From: Clostridiales bacterium
Lineage (GTDB): Bacteria; Bacillota; Clostridia; Saccharofermentanales; Saccharofermentanaceae
Reading direction: 5' to 3'
DNA: 61,433 nucleotides
Assembly (NCBI GenBank): GCA_017551625.1
Contig: JAFZLF010000017.1
Coordinates: forward strand, 1 to 61,433
Part shown: piece by piece, positions 33,956-42,733 of the stretch
Position numbering within the stretch: position 1 is the stretch's first letter
How the letters are laid out: each line of letters starts with the position of its first letter
Program-made: the position numbers and the translations under genes
Notes under the pieces: model-generated
Told to the model about the DNA's origin: nothing
Databases searched by the model: none
Seen by the model: only the letters and a program-made list of their open reading frames with translations

Positions 33956-36427
33956 ATGAGAACTTTTAAAAGGATCGTTTCATGTGCGCTTTCTGCTGTT
34001 CTGCTGACATCGGTCTGCCTGTCTGCGGCATCCTGCAAGAAAAAAGCATCTGCCGGGAAGAAGATCGAAGAGACCGATTCGTGGTACGACGCGACGAGGA
34101 TCGAGCTGGATCCCGGGTTCAGCTCGGACAAATACGACTCGGTATATCCGAACGGACCGTGGAAGTGCGGGGACAGGTACCTGATGCAGTACTTCACCCT
34201 GAATAAACTCGATTATTCGAAGGATCTCGCTTCGCAGGACTCGACAAGTAACCTAATGGGGATCTTCGATCAGGACGGAAAACTGCTCCGTCTGGTCGAT
34301 CTTCTGGAGGTCACCTCGCTGTACAGGTCTTCCTTCGATATGAATGTGTTATCGTTTGCGGAAGGCGAAAACGGCATCCGTGTCTATTTCAATACGATCG
34401 CAACGATGGATGCATATTGGTGTGACATCGATCCGGATACCGGACTTCTGGTCGGGGAGGTTCAGCAGTTCGACTTCGGCCCGCTTCACCTCAACGAAGA
34501 CGACGGAAAGAATAAGGGGACCTGGGAAAGCGGAGATCTCGATCTTCCGGAAGGTTCTTATGAAAAGATCACATACTATGTCTCGTACATCCAGGTTATC
34601 GAAGGCTATGAAGTCGTCGAGATCGGATATGGCACCGGCGGACAGGAAATGCTCGCGGTGGCCAAGGATGGTAAAGCCCTCTATCGCGTCGATTTTGACA
34701 CAGCACTCGGACTGGGCGAACTGAAGTTCGTCAAGGAGTTTTACGGCGGCGGAAACGGTACGGTCCTGATCGAAGGAATCGGAAAGACAGCGGTGTCGGT
34801 CAGCCTTGACCTCGCGACCGGGAAACTGACCAAACTCTCAAGTACGCAGAAGATCTCCGACAACCAGAGACTCTCGATCAGTTCGGAGGGAAAAGGATAT
34901 CTGACCAAGGCAACCGGTGTATATGAGTTTGACGCTGCAACCGGTAAGGAGATCTGTTCTCTCGATTTCGATAACTGCAATGTGAACCGCTATGAGAGCC
35001 AGAAAGCCTCGGTGCTTTCTTTCGAGGAGAATAAGGTGACCCTCGGATATTTCGAACCGGTCGATAATGCATTCTCGCTTTCGGCCACATCCGTTATCTA
35101 CACTTTGGAAAAAGCAGAGAAGAATCCGAATGCCGGGAAAACCGTCCTTACCGTCGCCAGCCTCAGCGATTCCCTGACGTATTTTGAAGGAGCCGCGCTC
35201 AAGGCCTTTAATGACCAGAATCAGGACTACTTCGCGAAGCTGGTCCTTTACGATCAGAGCGAATTTCTCGCCGGAAATGAGGAGACGACTAATATCGACG
35301 AGACGGATCGCCGGATGTACAGTGCCAAGTCCATGGTCAGCGGGAGCCTCGCTTCGGATATCCGCTCCGGAATGGGGCCGGACGTGGTCCTCGGTGCGGC
35401 GCAGTCGATCGATGTACTCGACGCCAAGTATCTCCTGGATCTGGAAGACTATCTGAAGGGGAAGACCTTCGATGCCAATTCCTACTACATGAATCTGATC
35501 GATGCGTCGAAGATGGACGGAAAGACCTACTTTATTCCGACGAGCTTTACACTTACGGGTATCGTGACGGACGGATCGGCACTCGCTTCTGATCAGAAAG
35601 GATTTACGTACGATCAGTACGCAGATTTCGTGAGCGGACAGTGTATCGGTGAAGAACCGGTCACCGCAGAAGTCAGCCGCATGCATTTCCTGAATCTGTG
35701 TATAGAGAGAAGCTATGCGAGCTGGATCAAGGAAGGAAGAGTGAGCTTCGACCAGGAGGGATTCCGGGAAATGACGGGATTCTTCAAGGACTCGATCCCG
35801 GAGGGCGTCTCCGAGACCGCCGGTGCCGATGAGACCATGATGGAGATGTATGGCATGGCCCCCGCACCGAAGGAGGCATATTTCCTCGAAGATATCAACA
35901 GTGTGGCCGGTCTTGCCCATGTTAACTGTTACGGCGATAATCTCCGGATCCTGGGACTTCCGTCTGCTGACGGGTCCGGTCCGTCGGCGAATATCACGAC
36001 GTCTTTTTCCATCACGAAAAGCACTGAAGTGAAGGAAGGCGCATATGTACTTCTCGATTTCATGTTAAGTGAAAACGTCCAGAAAGACGTGAAGGCGGCG
36101 ATCCCCGTGAATCGTGCGGCCGTCTCGTATAAAGTGGAAAAAGAGAAGGAAACGAACTCGACTGCATATCACTCCTATTTCGATACTCCGGATGCCCTTA
36201 TCTCAGAAGAGAGCTTCCGGGAAGGCAGTATTTTCGAGCCGGATTCAGTTCTTCCGGATACCTTCCTTCAGACCCTCGAAGGGGTCGATACGATCCTTCT
36301 TTCGGATAACGCGGTCATGATGATCGTGTCGGAAGAGATCCCTGCATACCTTCTCGGACAGAAGGATCTGGAGACCGTCATATCCACGATCAACAACAGA
36401 ACACAGACTGTTTTTAACGAGAGATAA
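33956..36427 (+). CDS. Large lipoprotein with C-terminal solute-binding-like domain
   Basis: An 823-residue surface lipoprotein. A signal peptide ends at SAASC. Residues about 50-370 are beta-rich and propeller-like (repeated YRVDFDTALG / YEFDAATGKEICSL units). From about 380 a type 1 extracellular solute-binding fold is visible: TVLTVASLSDSLTYFEGAAL, GPDVVLGAAQSIDVLD, YFIPTSFTLTGIVTDG and a C-terminal AYVLLDFMLSENVQ. The start ATG 33956 follows GGAGGTG. No ABC permease or ATPase is adjacent, so it may be a sensor or binding protein for a distant transporter. A terminator follows. The fusion is unusual in my experience. Confidence 0.8.
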   Translation: MRTFKRIVSCALSAVLLTSVCLSAASCKKKASAGKKIEETDSWYDATRIELDPGFSSDKYDSVYPNGPWKCGDRYLMQYFTLNKLDYSKDLASQDSTSNLMGIFDQDGKLLRLVDLLEVTSLYRSSFDMNVLSFAEGENGIRVYFNTIATMDAYWCDIDPDTGLLVGEVQQFDFGPLHLNEDDGKNKGTWESGDLDLPEGSYEKITYYVSYIQVIEGYEVVEIGYGTGGQEMLAVAKDGKALYRVDFDTALGLGELKFVKEFYGGGNGTVLIEGIGKTAVSVSLDLATGKLTKLSSTQKISDNQRLSISSEGKGYLTKATGVYEFDAATGKEICSLDFDNCNVNRYESQKASVLSFEENKVTLGYFEPVDNAFSLSATSVIYTLEKAEKNPNAGKTVLTVASLSDSLTYFEGAALKAFNDQNQDYFAKLVLYDQSEFLAGNEETTNIDETDRRMYSAKSMVSGSLASDIRSGMGPDVVLGAAQSIDVLDAKYLLDLEDYLKGKTFDANSYYMNLIDASKMDGKTYFIPTSFTLTGIVTDGSALASDQKGFTYDQYADFVSGQCIGEEPVTAEVSRMHFLNLCIERSYASWIKEGRVSFDQEGFREMTGFFKDSIPEGVSETAGADETMMEMYGMAPAPKEAYFLEDINSVAGLAHVNCYGDNLRILGLPSADGSGPSANITTSFSITKSTEVKEGAYVLLDFMLSENVQKDVKAAIPVNRAAVSYKVEKEKETNSTAYHSYFDTPDALISEESFREGSIFEPDSVLPDTFLQTLEGVDTILLSDNAVMMIVSEEIPAYLLGQKDLETVISTINNRTQTVFNER

Positions 36428-36462
36428 GGTTTCGAAAAAACAGAAACGGAAATGGAAACTGG

Positions 36463-36493
36463 CAGGCCCGGCTACGAATCCGGGTCTGTTTTT
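36463..36493 (+). terminator. Terminator overlapping the MATE gene end
   Basis: A 9-bp stem CAGGCCCGG / CCGGGTCTG (one G-U), loop of 8, then TTTTTG. It lies 36 bp after the lipoprotein stop and includes the last codons of the convergent MATE gene. Confidence 0.8.
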
Positions 36494-37923
36494 GTCATGA
36501 TCTTGCCCACGCGGACCTTCCGCCAGATGGTGAGACACATGGTGGTAAAGCATATGCTGGCACCGACCATCTGGCTTACGAACTCGGCCCAGAATACGCC
36601 GTCGACGCCGAGTCCGATATTCGGGAGGAGAAGCGTCAGTGGGGTGACGAGGAGGATCTTACGGAGCATGGAGAAGAAGAGGGCATGCTTCGGGTAGTTC
36701 AGCGCGACAAAGGTAGTCTGGCCGCTCATCTGAAGCGCCATGAACGGGAAGGCGCCGAAGAAGATGCGTGCGCAGTGGACCGTCAGGTCAATCAGCTCCG
36801 GATCGTCGGTGAAGATGCGGATGACCGGACGCGGGAAAAAGAGCATCATGACCCACATCAGGATATTGACCAGAAGACCGCAGAAGAAGATGAAATTGAT
36901 GCACTCGGAGACACGTTTATTTTTCTTTGCACCGTAGTTATAACTCATGACGTTTTGCCCGGCGGCCGTGATGCCGCTGTTCGGCAGACTCATGATCTCC
37001 CTTACCGAATTCGTCAGGCTCATCGCGCCGACGTAGAGCGTGCTGAGGGGTCCGCCCCAGGCCTTCAGCATGATGTTCACGATGGCCTGCGTGAAGCTGC
37101 TCGTGACGCGGAAGGTAAAGCCTGTCGCGCCGAGCTTGAGAAGACCTCCGAGCTGTTGGCGGTCGATGAGAAGATGACGCAGGCGAAGCGGCGGCCGCTT
37201 ACTTCTTAGGAAAAGCACTACCCACAGGGCGCTTGCGCTCTGGGACAGGACAGTCGCGAGGGCCGCGCCGCGGATGCCCATATCGAGGGCGAAGATGAAG
37301 AACGGGTCGAGTGCGATGTTCAGGACTGCGCCGAGGATCACGGTCGACATGCCGATCTTCGGGAAGCCCTGCGCGTTGATGAAAGGATTCATGCCGAGAC
37401 TGATCAGTACGGGGATCGTGCCGATGATGTAGATACGGAAGTAGCCGATCGCATAAGGAAGTGAATATTCATCTCCGCCGAGGAGCTCGAGGAGCCACGG
37501 CGCGATGGTAAAGAGAACGACCGTCAGAAATGTGCCGATGAGAAGAAGAAGTGTGAAGGATGTACTCATCATCCGTTCGGCTTTCTCGTCGTTTTTCTCA
37601 CCTCTGGCGATGGTCGCGAGCGTCGTGCCGCCGGTGCTGCAGAGGTTGGCAAATCCACTGATGAACGTAATAAGCGGGAAGCATACACCGAGTCCCGTGA
37701 TCGCGTAGGTGCTGGTGTCGCCCATGTGACCGATGTAGGCGCGGTCGACGATGTTATAGAGAACAACGACCATCTCGGCGAGCATGATCGGAAGCCCGAG
37801 CCGGAGGATCAGAAACGGGACTCGCCCTTTCGAGAAATCGCCTTTGGCGGAACGTGCGGCAGCGGTACTTTCGGTGCCGTTGGTTCGAAGGTCGTTATCG
37901 TCCATAGGTTGTCCTCGGCTCAT
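36472..37923 (-). CDS. MATE-family multidrug/cation antiporter
   Basis: A 483-residue inner-membrane exporter with twelve predicted helices, after a polar N-terminal tail of about 30 residues. Typical MATE features: GLPIMLAEMVVVLYNIVDRAYIG in helix 1, the repeated second half from LLKLGATGF, and NIALDPFFIF. The ATG overlaps the stop of the upstream CDF gene in an ATGA, so the two are translated together. Substrate unknown; pairing with a metal exporter suggests a shared stress response. Confidence 0.93.
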   Translation of the reverse strand: MSRGQPMDDNDLRTNGTESTAAARSAKGDFSKGRVPFLILRLGLPIMLAEMVVVLYNIVDRAYIGHMGDTSTYAITGLGVCFPLITFISGFANLCSTGGTTLATIARGEKNDEKAERMMSTSFTLLLLIGTFLTVVLFTIAPWLLELLGGDEYSLPYAIGYFRIYIIGTIPVLISLGMNPFINAQGFPKIGMSTVILGAVLNIALDPFFIFALDMGIRGAALATVLSQSASALWVVLFLRSKRPPLRLRHLLIDRQQLGGLLKLGATGFTFRVTSSFTQAIVNIMLKAWGGPLSTLYVGAMSLTNSVREIMSLPNSGITAAGQNVMSYNYGAKKNKRVSECINFIFFCGLLVNILMWVMMLFFPRPVIRIFTDDPELIDLTVHCARIFFGAFPFMALQMSGQTTFVALNYPKHALFFSMLRKILLVTPLTLLLPNIGLGVDGVFWAEFVSQMVGASICFTTMCLTIWRKVRVGKIMTKTDPDS

Positions 37924-39086
37924 ACATAAGACCGGTCGATCTTGATGACGCAGTAGTGGTGCGGATGGATCTTAAGTACTTCCTCGGCAACCATCGTCTG
38001 CAGTGCTTTTTCCGAGGACTTGATATCGTGAGGGACGACCATGTCGAAGATAAGGTTCGTGTGGCTCTCTCCGGGGACCATGCGGAAATCGTGGATTGTG
38101 ATACGTTCGTCGATCTTCTTGACGATCTCGCGGATCTCTTCCTGCAGACGCATGAGATCCTTGTTCTTCGTGTCGATCGGGTCCATGTGGATGACGGCCT
38201 CACACTCGAGTTCACGCGCGAGATCGAGCTCGATATTGTCGATGCAATCGTGGATGTAGAACATGTCCTCGAAGGCGGAGACCTCGGCGTGCAGCGAGAT
38301 CATCTTCCGGCCCGGACCGTAGTCGTGGACGACCACATCGTGGATACCGCTGACGGCTTCGTGCGACAGAACGATCTCGGAGATGCGGTCGAGGAATTCC
38401 TTCGACGGCGGGGTGCCCAGGAGCGGCTCGATCGTGTCCTTCGCGGCATTGATGCCGGAGTAGAGGATGAAGACCGCAAGCGCAACACCGATATAGGCGT
38501 CGACGGGAAGGTCGGTAAACTTCGTAGAGATGACGGCGAGAAGAACGACCGATGTGGAGATCATGTCGTTTCTACTGTCGACGGCGGTCGCGCGCATCGC
38601 CGTGGAGTCGATGATCTTCGACCATTTGTAGTTGTAGTACATCATGTAGGCCTTGACGAGCAGGGAGGCAAGGAGCATCGCGATCGCCAGGACCGTGCAG
38701 TCAACGGCGGTGGGGTGGATGATACCTTCAATGGAGGACTTGCCGAGCTCAAATCCCATGATGCATATCAGAAGCGAAACGATGAGTCCGGAGATATACT
38801 CGATACGGCCGTGGCCGAAGGGATGGTCGGCATCCGGGGCCTTGCCCGCGAGGCGGAAACCGATCATAGTGATGATCGACGAGCCCGCGTCGGAGAGGTT
38901 ATTCAGCGCATCACCGACGATGGCTATAGAGTGCGTGAGAATACCCATGATGAGCTTGCCGAGGAACAGGAGAATGTTGAAGAAGATGCCGCACGCGCCG
39001 CAGATGCTGCCGACCGATCTTCGTACCTCGGGGCGCTGTGGCTGATCGATATCCTTTACCAGTTTTCGGATCAGAAACGAAACCAT
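37920..39086 (-). CDS. Cation diffusion facilitator (CDF) metal exporter
   Basis: A 388-residue CDF transporter that exports divalent metals (Zn, Mn, Fe or Co) in exchange for protons. It has six predicted helices, the metal-site motif ALNNLSDAGSS in helix 2 and SRNDMISTS in helix 5. HPFGHGRIEY lies between helices 2 and 3. A cytoplasmic C-terminal dimer domain is extended by a second ferredoxin-like region. Specificity cannot be read with confidence. A 24-bp near-perfect palindrome lies 34 bp upstream and could be the metal-responsive operator. Forms an operon with the MATE gene. Confidence 0.93.
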   Translation of the reverse strand: MVSFLIRKLVKDIDQPQRPEVRRSVGSICGACGIFFNILLFLGKLIMGILTHSIAIVGDALNNLSDAGSSIITMIGFRLAGKAPDADHPFGHGRIEYISGLIVSLLICIMGFELGKSSIEGIIHPTAVDCTVLAIAMLLASLLVKAYMMYYNYKWSKIIDSTAMRATAVDSRNDMISTSVVLLAVISTKFTDLPVDAYIGVALAVFILYSGINAAKDTIEPLLGTPPSKEFLDRISEIVLSHEAVSGIHDVVVHDYGPGRKMISLHAEVSAFEDMFYIHDCIDNIELDLARELECEAVIHMDPIDTKNKDLMRLQEEIREIVKKIDERITIHDFRMVPGESHTNLIFDMVVPHDIKSSEKALQTMVAEEVLKIHPHHYCVIKIDRSYV

Positions 39087-39119
39087 GGGACTCTCCTTCC
39101 TCTTTTCGTAGTACGCCTA

Positions 39120-39143
39120 TTTTACTACAAATTTGTTGTAAAA
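39120..39143. promoter_or_regulatory. 24-bp operator-like palindrome between CDF-MATE and gatCAB
   Basis: TTTTAC-T-ACAAATTTGT-T-GTAAAA: every position pairs except one symmetric T-T. It lies in the divergent gap and could control either direction. No match to a known regulator box is certain. Confidence 0.55.
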
Positions 39144-39180
39144 TGAGAGAGTAAATCTGTACTTGCCACGAGGAGTGCCC

Positions 39181-39492
39181 ATGGATCATTCTGCGCAAAA
39201 AGAACCGGAGCGCATCGCCCGTCAAAAAGAACTGGAACGGATCGCCCGGCTGTCGGGCCTGTCGCTGTCGGAAGAGGAGAAAGAGATCCTCTTTTCGGAT
39301 CTTGCGCGCATCGTCCCGTATATGGAGCGGATCGCCGAGCTGGATACGTCATCGGAAAGCGGGGATACGCAGCAGGAGGAAAGCGGCTTCCTCCGTGAAG
39401 ACGAAGCTGTGGAATCCGGGATCGCTTCGGAGATCGTGACGCACGCACCACAGGTGAAAGACGGCATGTTCACCGTGCCGAAGATCGTGTAG
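39181..39492 (+). CDS. gatC: Aspartyl/glutamyl-tRNA amidotransferase subunit C
   Basis: Small stabilising subunit of GatCAB, which converts Glu-tRNA(Gln) and Asp-tRNA(Asn) to the amide forms. At 103 residues it has the standard length. The motifs ELERIARLSGLSLSEEEKE, then DLARIVPYMERI, and the C-terminal KDGMFTVPKIV are diagnostic. The start ATG 39181 follows CGAGGAG; in-frame TTG at 39163 is not used. First gene of gatC-gatA-gatB with 12-bp spacing and an overlap. Confidence 0.93.
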   Translation: MDHSAQKEPERIARQKELERIARLSGLSLSEEEKEILFSDLARIVPYMERIAELDTSSESGDTQQEESGFLREDEAVESGIASEIVTHAPQVKDGMFTVPKIV

Positions 39493-39504
39493 GAAGGTGC
39501 AGGT

Positions 39505-41106
39505 ATGGCAGAAGATCCGGATAAAATGAAGGTGGAGCAGTCGGACATGTCGATAACAGAGGATCGAGACGTGAAAATGTCGCAGGCGCCGATCATGGCA
39601 CTGTCCGCATATGAACTTGCTCAGAAAATCCGAGAGCAAAAAGTGACCTCGGAAGAAGCTGTTTCCGCTGTCCTCAAAAACATAGATGAACATGAATGTG
39701 ATGTTCACGCCTACCTCTCTTTTTGGAAGGAAGAAGCGCTGGCTCAGGCGAGAAAATGCGATGAGATGGTGCGCGAAAGTACAGATGTTTCCACGCTTCC
39801 GCCGCTTCTCGGTGTGCCTGTCGCCATAAAGGATAACCTCCTTCTCCGCGGGAAAAGATCCACCTGCGGGTCGAAGATGCTAAAGGACTATATCCCGCCA
39901 TTTTCGGCCACATGTGTCGAAAAGCTCGTCGCCGCAGGCGCGATCGTCATCGGAAAAACGAATATGGACGAGTTCGGGATGGGCGCTTCCACCGAGCATT
40001 CCTACTTCGGCGCGACCCGTCACCCCGAAGATCCGGACAGAGTCCCGGGTGGTTCATCCGGTGGTTCCGCGGCGGCCGTAGCCTATGGCGGTGCATCGGC
40101 CGCGCTGGGCACCGACACCGGCGGATCCATCCGTCAGCCGGCCGCTTTCTGTGGCCTTGTCGGGCTTCGTCCGACGTACGGATCGGTTTCCCGGCATGGT
40201 CTGGTGGCCTTCGCCTCGTCCATGGATACGGCCGGACCCATAACACGCGGAAGCGTAGACGCCGCAATGCTTTTTAACATTGTTAACGGGGCGGATCCGA
40301 AGGATCAGACCTCCATTTCGGCACCGAAAGTGGACATTTCCGCGATGGAAAACTACGACGTGAAGGGGAAGCTCATCGGCATCCCGAAACAGCTCCTTCG
40401 TGAAGACACCTCCTACGACAGATCCGGGGTTTCGTCCCGGACGATGAACCGTGCGAGGGAATTCTTTGTGAAAAATGGTGCCAAAGTGGAAGAAATCGAC
40501 ATGCCGATCCTCGATTTCGCCGTCGCGATCTACTATATCCTCTCGTCGGCTGAGGCCTCCTCGAACCTCTCGAGGTACGACGGTATCCGCTACGGATACA
40601 GAAGCGGACAGGCCTCCGATATCTCGGAGCTGTACACGAAGACCCGAAGCGAAGGCTTCGGCAAAGAAGTGAAGAGAAGGATCCTGCTGGGCAACTACGT
40701 GCTCTCGTCCGAGCATTTCGACGACTGCTACCGGCAGGCCGAGCGCGCCAGAAATATGGTGAAGAAAGCATTTGACGAGGCCTTTTCCAAGTACGATTTC
40801 CTCCTTTGCCCGACGGCGCCGGGCGTGGCGCCGAAGCAGGGCGAGATCGACAAGGATCCGCTGGCGGCATATATCGCGGACCTCTGCACTGTTCCGGCGA
40901 GCCTTCTGGGCACCCCGGCCATCAGCGTGCCGTTCGGAAGAGCAGAGGGCCTTCCGGTCGGCATCCAGCTTATGGGTCCGAGATTCGGTGAACAGGAGAT
41001 CCTGGGAGCGGCGCGCTTTGTCGAGAAAGCACTAGCGTCCGATATCGATGGCGACATTTCTTTCGAGACACAAACGATGAATCAGAAGGGAGGGACGGAC
41101 AGTTGA
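39505..41106 (+). CDS. gatA: Aspartyl/glutamyl-tRNA amidotransferase subunit A
   Basis: Amidase-signature glutaminase of GatCAB. The 533 residues include the amidase catalytic core with the Ser-cisSer-Lys triad: Lys in PVAIKDNLL, and two Ser in PGGSSGGSAAAVAYG followed by GTDTGGSIRQPA. The N-terminus has an extra 30-residue stretch before the family start (LSAYELAQKI), so total length exceeds the usual 485. An internal start near MALSAYEL cannot be excluded, but ATG 39505 has a good AGGAAGGTG. Its TGA overlaps the gatB TTG. Confidence 0.96.
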   Translation: MAEDPDKMKVEQSDMSITEDRDVKMSQAPIMALSAYELAQKIREQKVTSEEAVSAVLKNIDEHECDVHAYLSFWKEEALAQARKCDEMVRESTDVSTLPPLLGVPVAIKDNLLLRGKRSTCGSKMLKDYIPPFSATCVEKLVAAGAIVIGKTNMDEFGMGASTEHSYFGATRHPEDPDRVPGGSSGGSAAAVAYGGASAALGTDTGGSIRQPAAFCGLVGLRPTYGSVSRHGLVAFASSMDTAGPITRGSVDAAMLFNIVNGADPKDQTSISAPKVDISAMENYDVKGKLIGIPKQLLREDTSYDRSGVSSRTMNRAREFFVKNGAKVEEIDMPILDFAVAIYYILSSAEASSNLSRYDGIRYGYRSGQASDISELYTKTRSEGFGKEVKRRILLGNYVLSSEHFDDCYRQAERARNMVKKAFDEAFSKYDFLLCPTAPGVAPKQGEIDKDPLAAYIADLCTVPASLLGTPAISVPFGRAEGLPVGIQLMGPRFGEQEILGAARFVEKALASDIDGDISFETQTMNQKGGTDS

Positions 41107-42596
41107 GCGATGCAGAATCCCGTGCCCGGAGCACTGAAACGCGGCCTTTCGAGACGATCGTAGGTCTGGAAGTGCACGTGGAATTGAAGACGGAATCGAA
41201 GATCTTCTGTTCCTGCCCGACGACCTTCGGTGCGCCTCCGAATGCCCATATCTGCGAGGTCTGTGCGGGTCTTCCGGGCGCGCTCCCGAGACTCAACAGA
41301 AAAGTCCTCGACTATGCCATCCTCACTTCGCTGGCCCTGAACTGTGAGATTACGAGAAGGAGCCGCTTCGACCGGAAGAACTACTTCTATCCGGATCTTC
41401 CGAAGGGGTATCAGATCTCCCAGCTCTACGCGCCGATCGGAAGAAACGGATATGTGGACATCGAGCCGGTGGAGGAGGGAGCCTCTTCCAAGCGGATCCG
41501 CATCCACGAGTTACATATGGAGGACGATGCGGGAAAGCTTATCCACGACGAGGCGGGAAACTGCACGATGATCGATCTTTCGCGATGCGGAGTGCCTCTT
41601 CTGGAGATCGTGACCGAGCCGGATTTCCGCTCGGCGGAAGAAGTGACCGCGTTCCTTCAGACGCTTCGGACGATGCTGAAGTTTATCGGCGTTTCCGACT
41701 GCAAGATGCAGGAGGGATCCCTTCGTGTGGATGTAAATCTCTCGGTTCGTGCATCGGGCGAAGAGAAGCTCGGGACGCGCACGGAGATGAAGAATCTATC
41801 ATCCTTCCGCGCAGTAAGTAAGGCCATCGGATACGAGTCGGCCCGCCAGTGGGAGATCGTCCGAAACAGCGGCACCATCGACCGCGAGACGCGCCGCTGG
41901 GATGAAGAAAAAGAGCAGTCCTTCTCCATGAGAAAGAAGGAAGATGCGGCCGAATATAAGTATTTCCCGGAGCCGGACATCCCGACGATCGTGACCACGG
42001 ATAAAAAGATAGATGAGCTTCGATCTTTCCTGCCTGAGCTTCCGCAGGCGAAGAGAAGAAGATACATCGGGGAGCTCGGCCTCCCCGGATACGATGCCGG
42101 AATATTGACCGCGAATAAAGAAATTACAGAGCTTTTCGAGCGTACGAATGAGATCTGCGGGGACGCGAAGGAAGCGTCAAACTGGATCATGGGCGATCTG
42201 ATGAAACTTCTGAATGACTCCGGAACAGACCCGGAAAGGATGGAAATACGGGAGGATTCTCTCGGAGAGATCATCGTGATGGTAAAAGAAGGGAAGGTCT
42301 CCCGCGCATCGGGAAAAGAACTGCTCCGGGCGGCATTTGCGGAAGGAGCGATACCTTATGAATATGCAGACCGGCACGATATGTGGCTCATCTTGGATCC
42401 GAAGGTCCTCGAGGAAGTGGTCAGTAAGGTCCTCTCTGAAAACGAGAAGGCCCTGTCCGAGTATCTCGCGGGGAAAGAGAAGAACTTCCAGTTCCTGTTG
42501 GGACAGGCGATGAGGGCGACGGCGGGAAAGGCGGATCCGGCTGCGCTTCGGGCCGCCCTCGAAGAAAAACTCGCCGAGATGAAGAAGGAGTATTGA
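41103..42596 (+). CDS. gatB: Aspartyl/glutamyl-tRNA amidotransferase subunit B
   Basis: ATP-dependent kinase and tRNA-binding subunit of GatCAB. In 497 residues: the catalytic cradle from IVGLEVHVELKT with SKIFCSCPTTFG (Cys zinc/metal motif), YFYPDLPKGYQISQ, the helical domain, and the C-terminal YqeY-like tail (VSRASGKELL). Start codon is TTG, overlapping the gatA stop as TTGA. GGGAGGGACGGA lies before it. No better ATG is present, and residues after TTG fit the family. Confidence 0.96.
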   Translation: MSDAESRARSTETRPFETIVGLEVHVELKTESKIFCSCPTTFGAPPNAHICEVCAGLPGALPRLNRKVLDYAILTSLALNCEITRRSRFDRKNYFYPDLPKGYQISQLYAPIGRNGYVDIEPVEEGASSKRIRIHELHMEDDAGKLIHDEAGNCTMIDLSRCGVPLLEIVTEPDFRSAEEVTAFLQTLRTMLKFIGVSDCKMQEGSLRVDVNLSVRASGEEKLGTRTEMKNLSSFRAVSKAIGYESARQWEIVRNSGTIDRETRRWDEEKEQSFSMRKKEDAAEYKYFPEPDIPTIVTTDKKIDELRSFLPELPQAKRRRYIGELGLPGYDAGILTANKEITELFERTNEICGDAKEASNWIMGDLMKLLNDSGTDPERMEIREDSLGEIIVMVKEGKVSRASGKELLRAAFAEGAIPYEYADRHDMWLILDPKVLEEVVSKVLSENEKALSEYLAGKEKNFQFLLGQAMRATAGKADPAALRAALEEKLAEMKKEY

Positions 42597-42601
42597 GCGG
42601 G

Positions 42602-42671
42602 AGGATCCCGGCGGGGGGGCGGAAAAGGGAATCGGAGCATGTCCGGGAAGGAAGATAGGATCCCGGCGGGG
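42602..42671. repeat. 15-bp direct repeats after gatB
   Basis: AGGATCCCGGCGGGG at 42602-42616 and again at 42657-42671 in a GC-rich gap of 137 bp. No gene; no clear terminator. Confidence 0.45.
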
Positions 42672-42697
42672 CCCTTCGCGCGTATACCCGCAGGACC

Positions 42698-42726
42698 ACG
42701 ACAAGAAGTGCTTTTCGTGAGATAAT
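42698..42726 (+). promoter_or_regulatory. Promoter of the Sel1-repeat gene
   Basis: ACGACA, 17 bp, then GATAAT with upstream TGA (extended -10), only 7 bp before ATG 42734. An imperfect inverted repeat (CACGACAAG / CTTTTCGTG, 42697-42719) covers the spacer. The arrangement predicts a leaderless transcript. Confidence 0.45.
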
Positions 42727-42733
42727 AAGCAGT

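Noticed and set aside
37956..39146. 396-codon plus-strand frame opposite the CDF transporter
   Set aside because: Very acidic and Arg-rich, no motifs; the CDF frame is clearly real.
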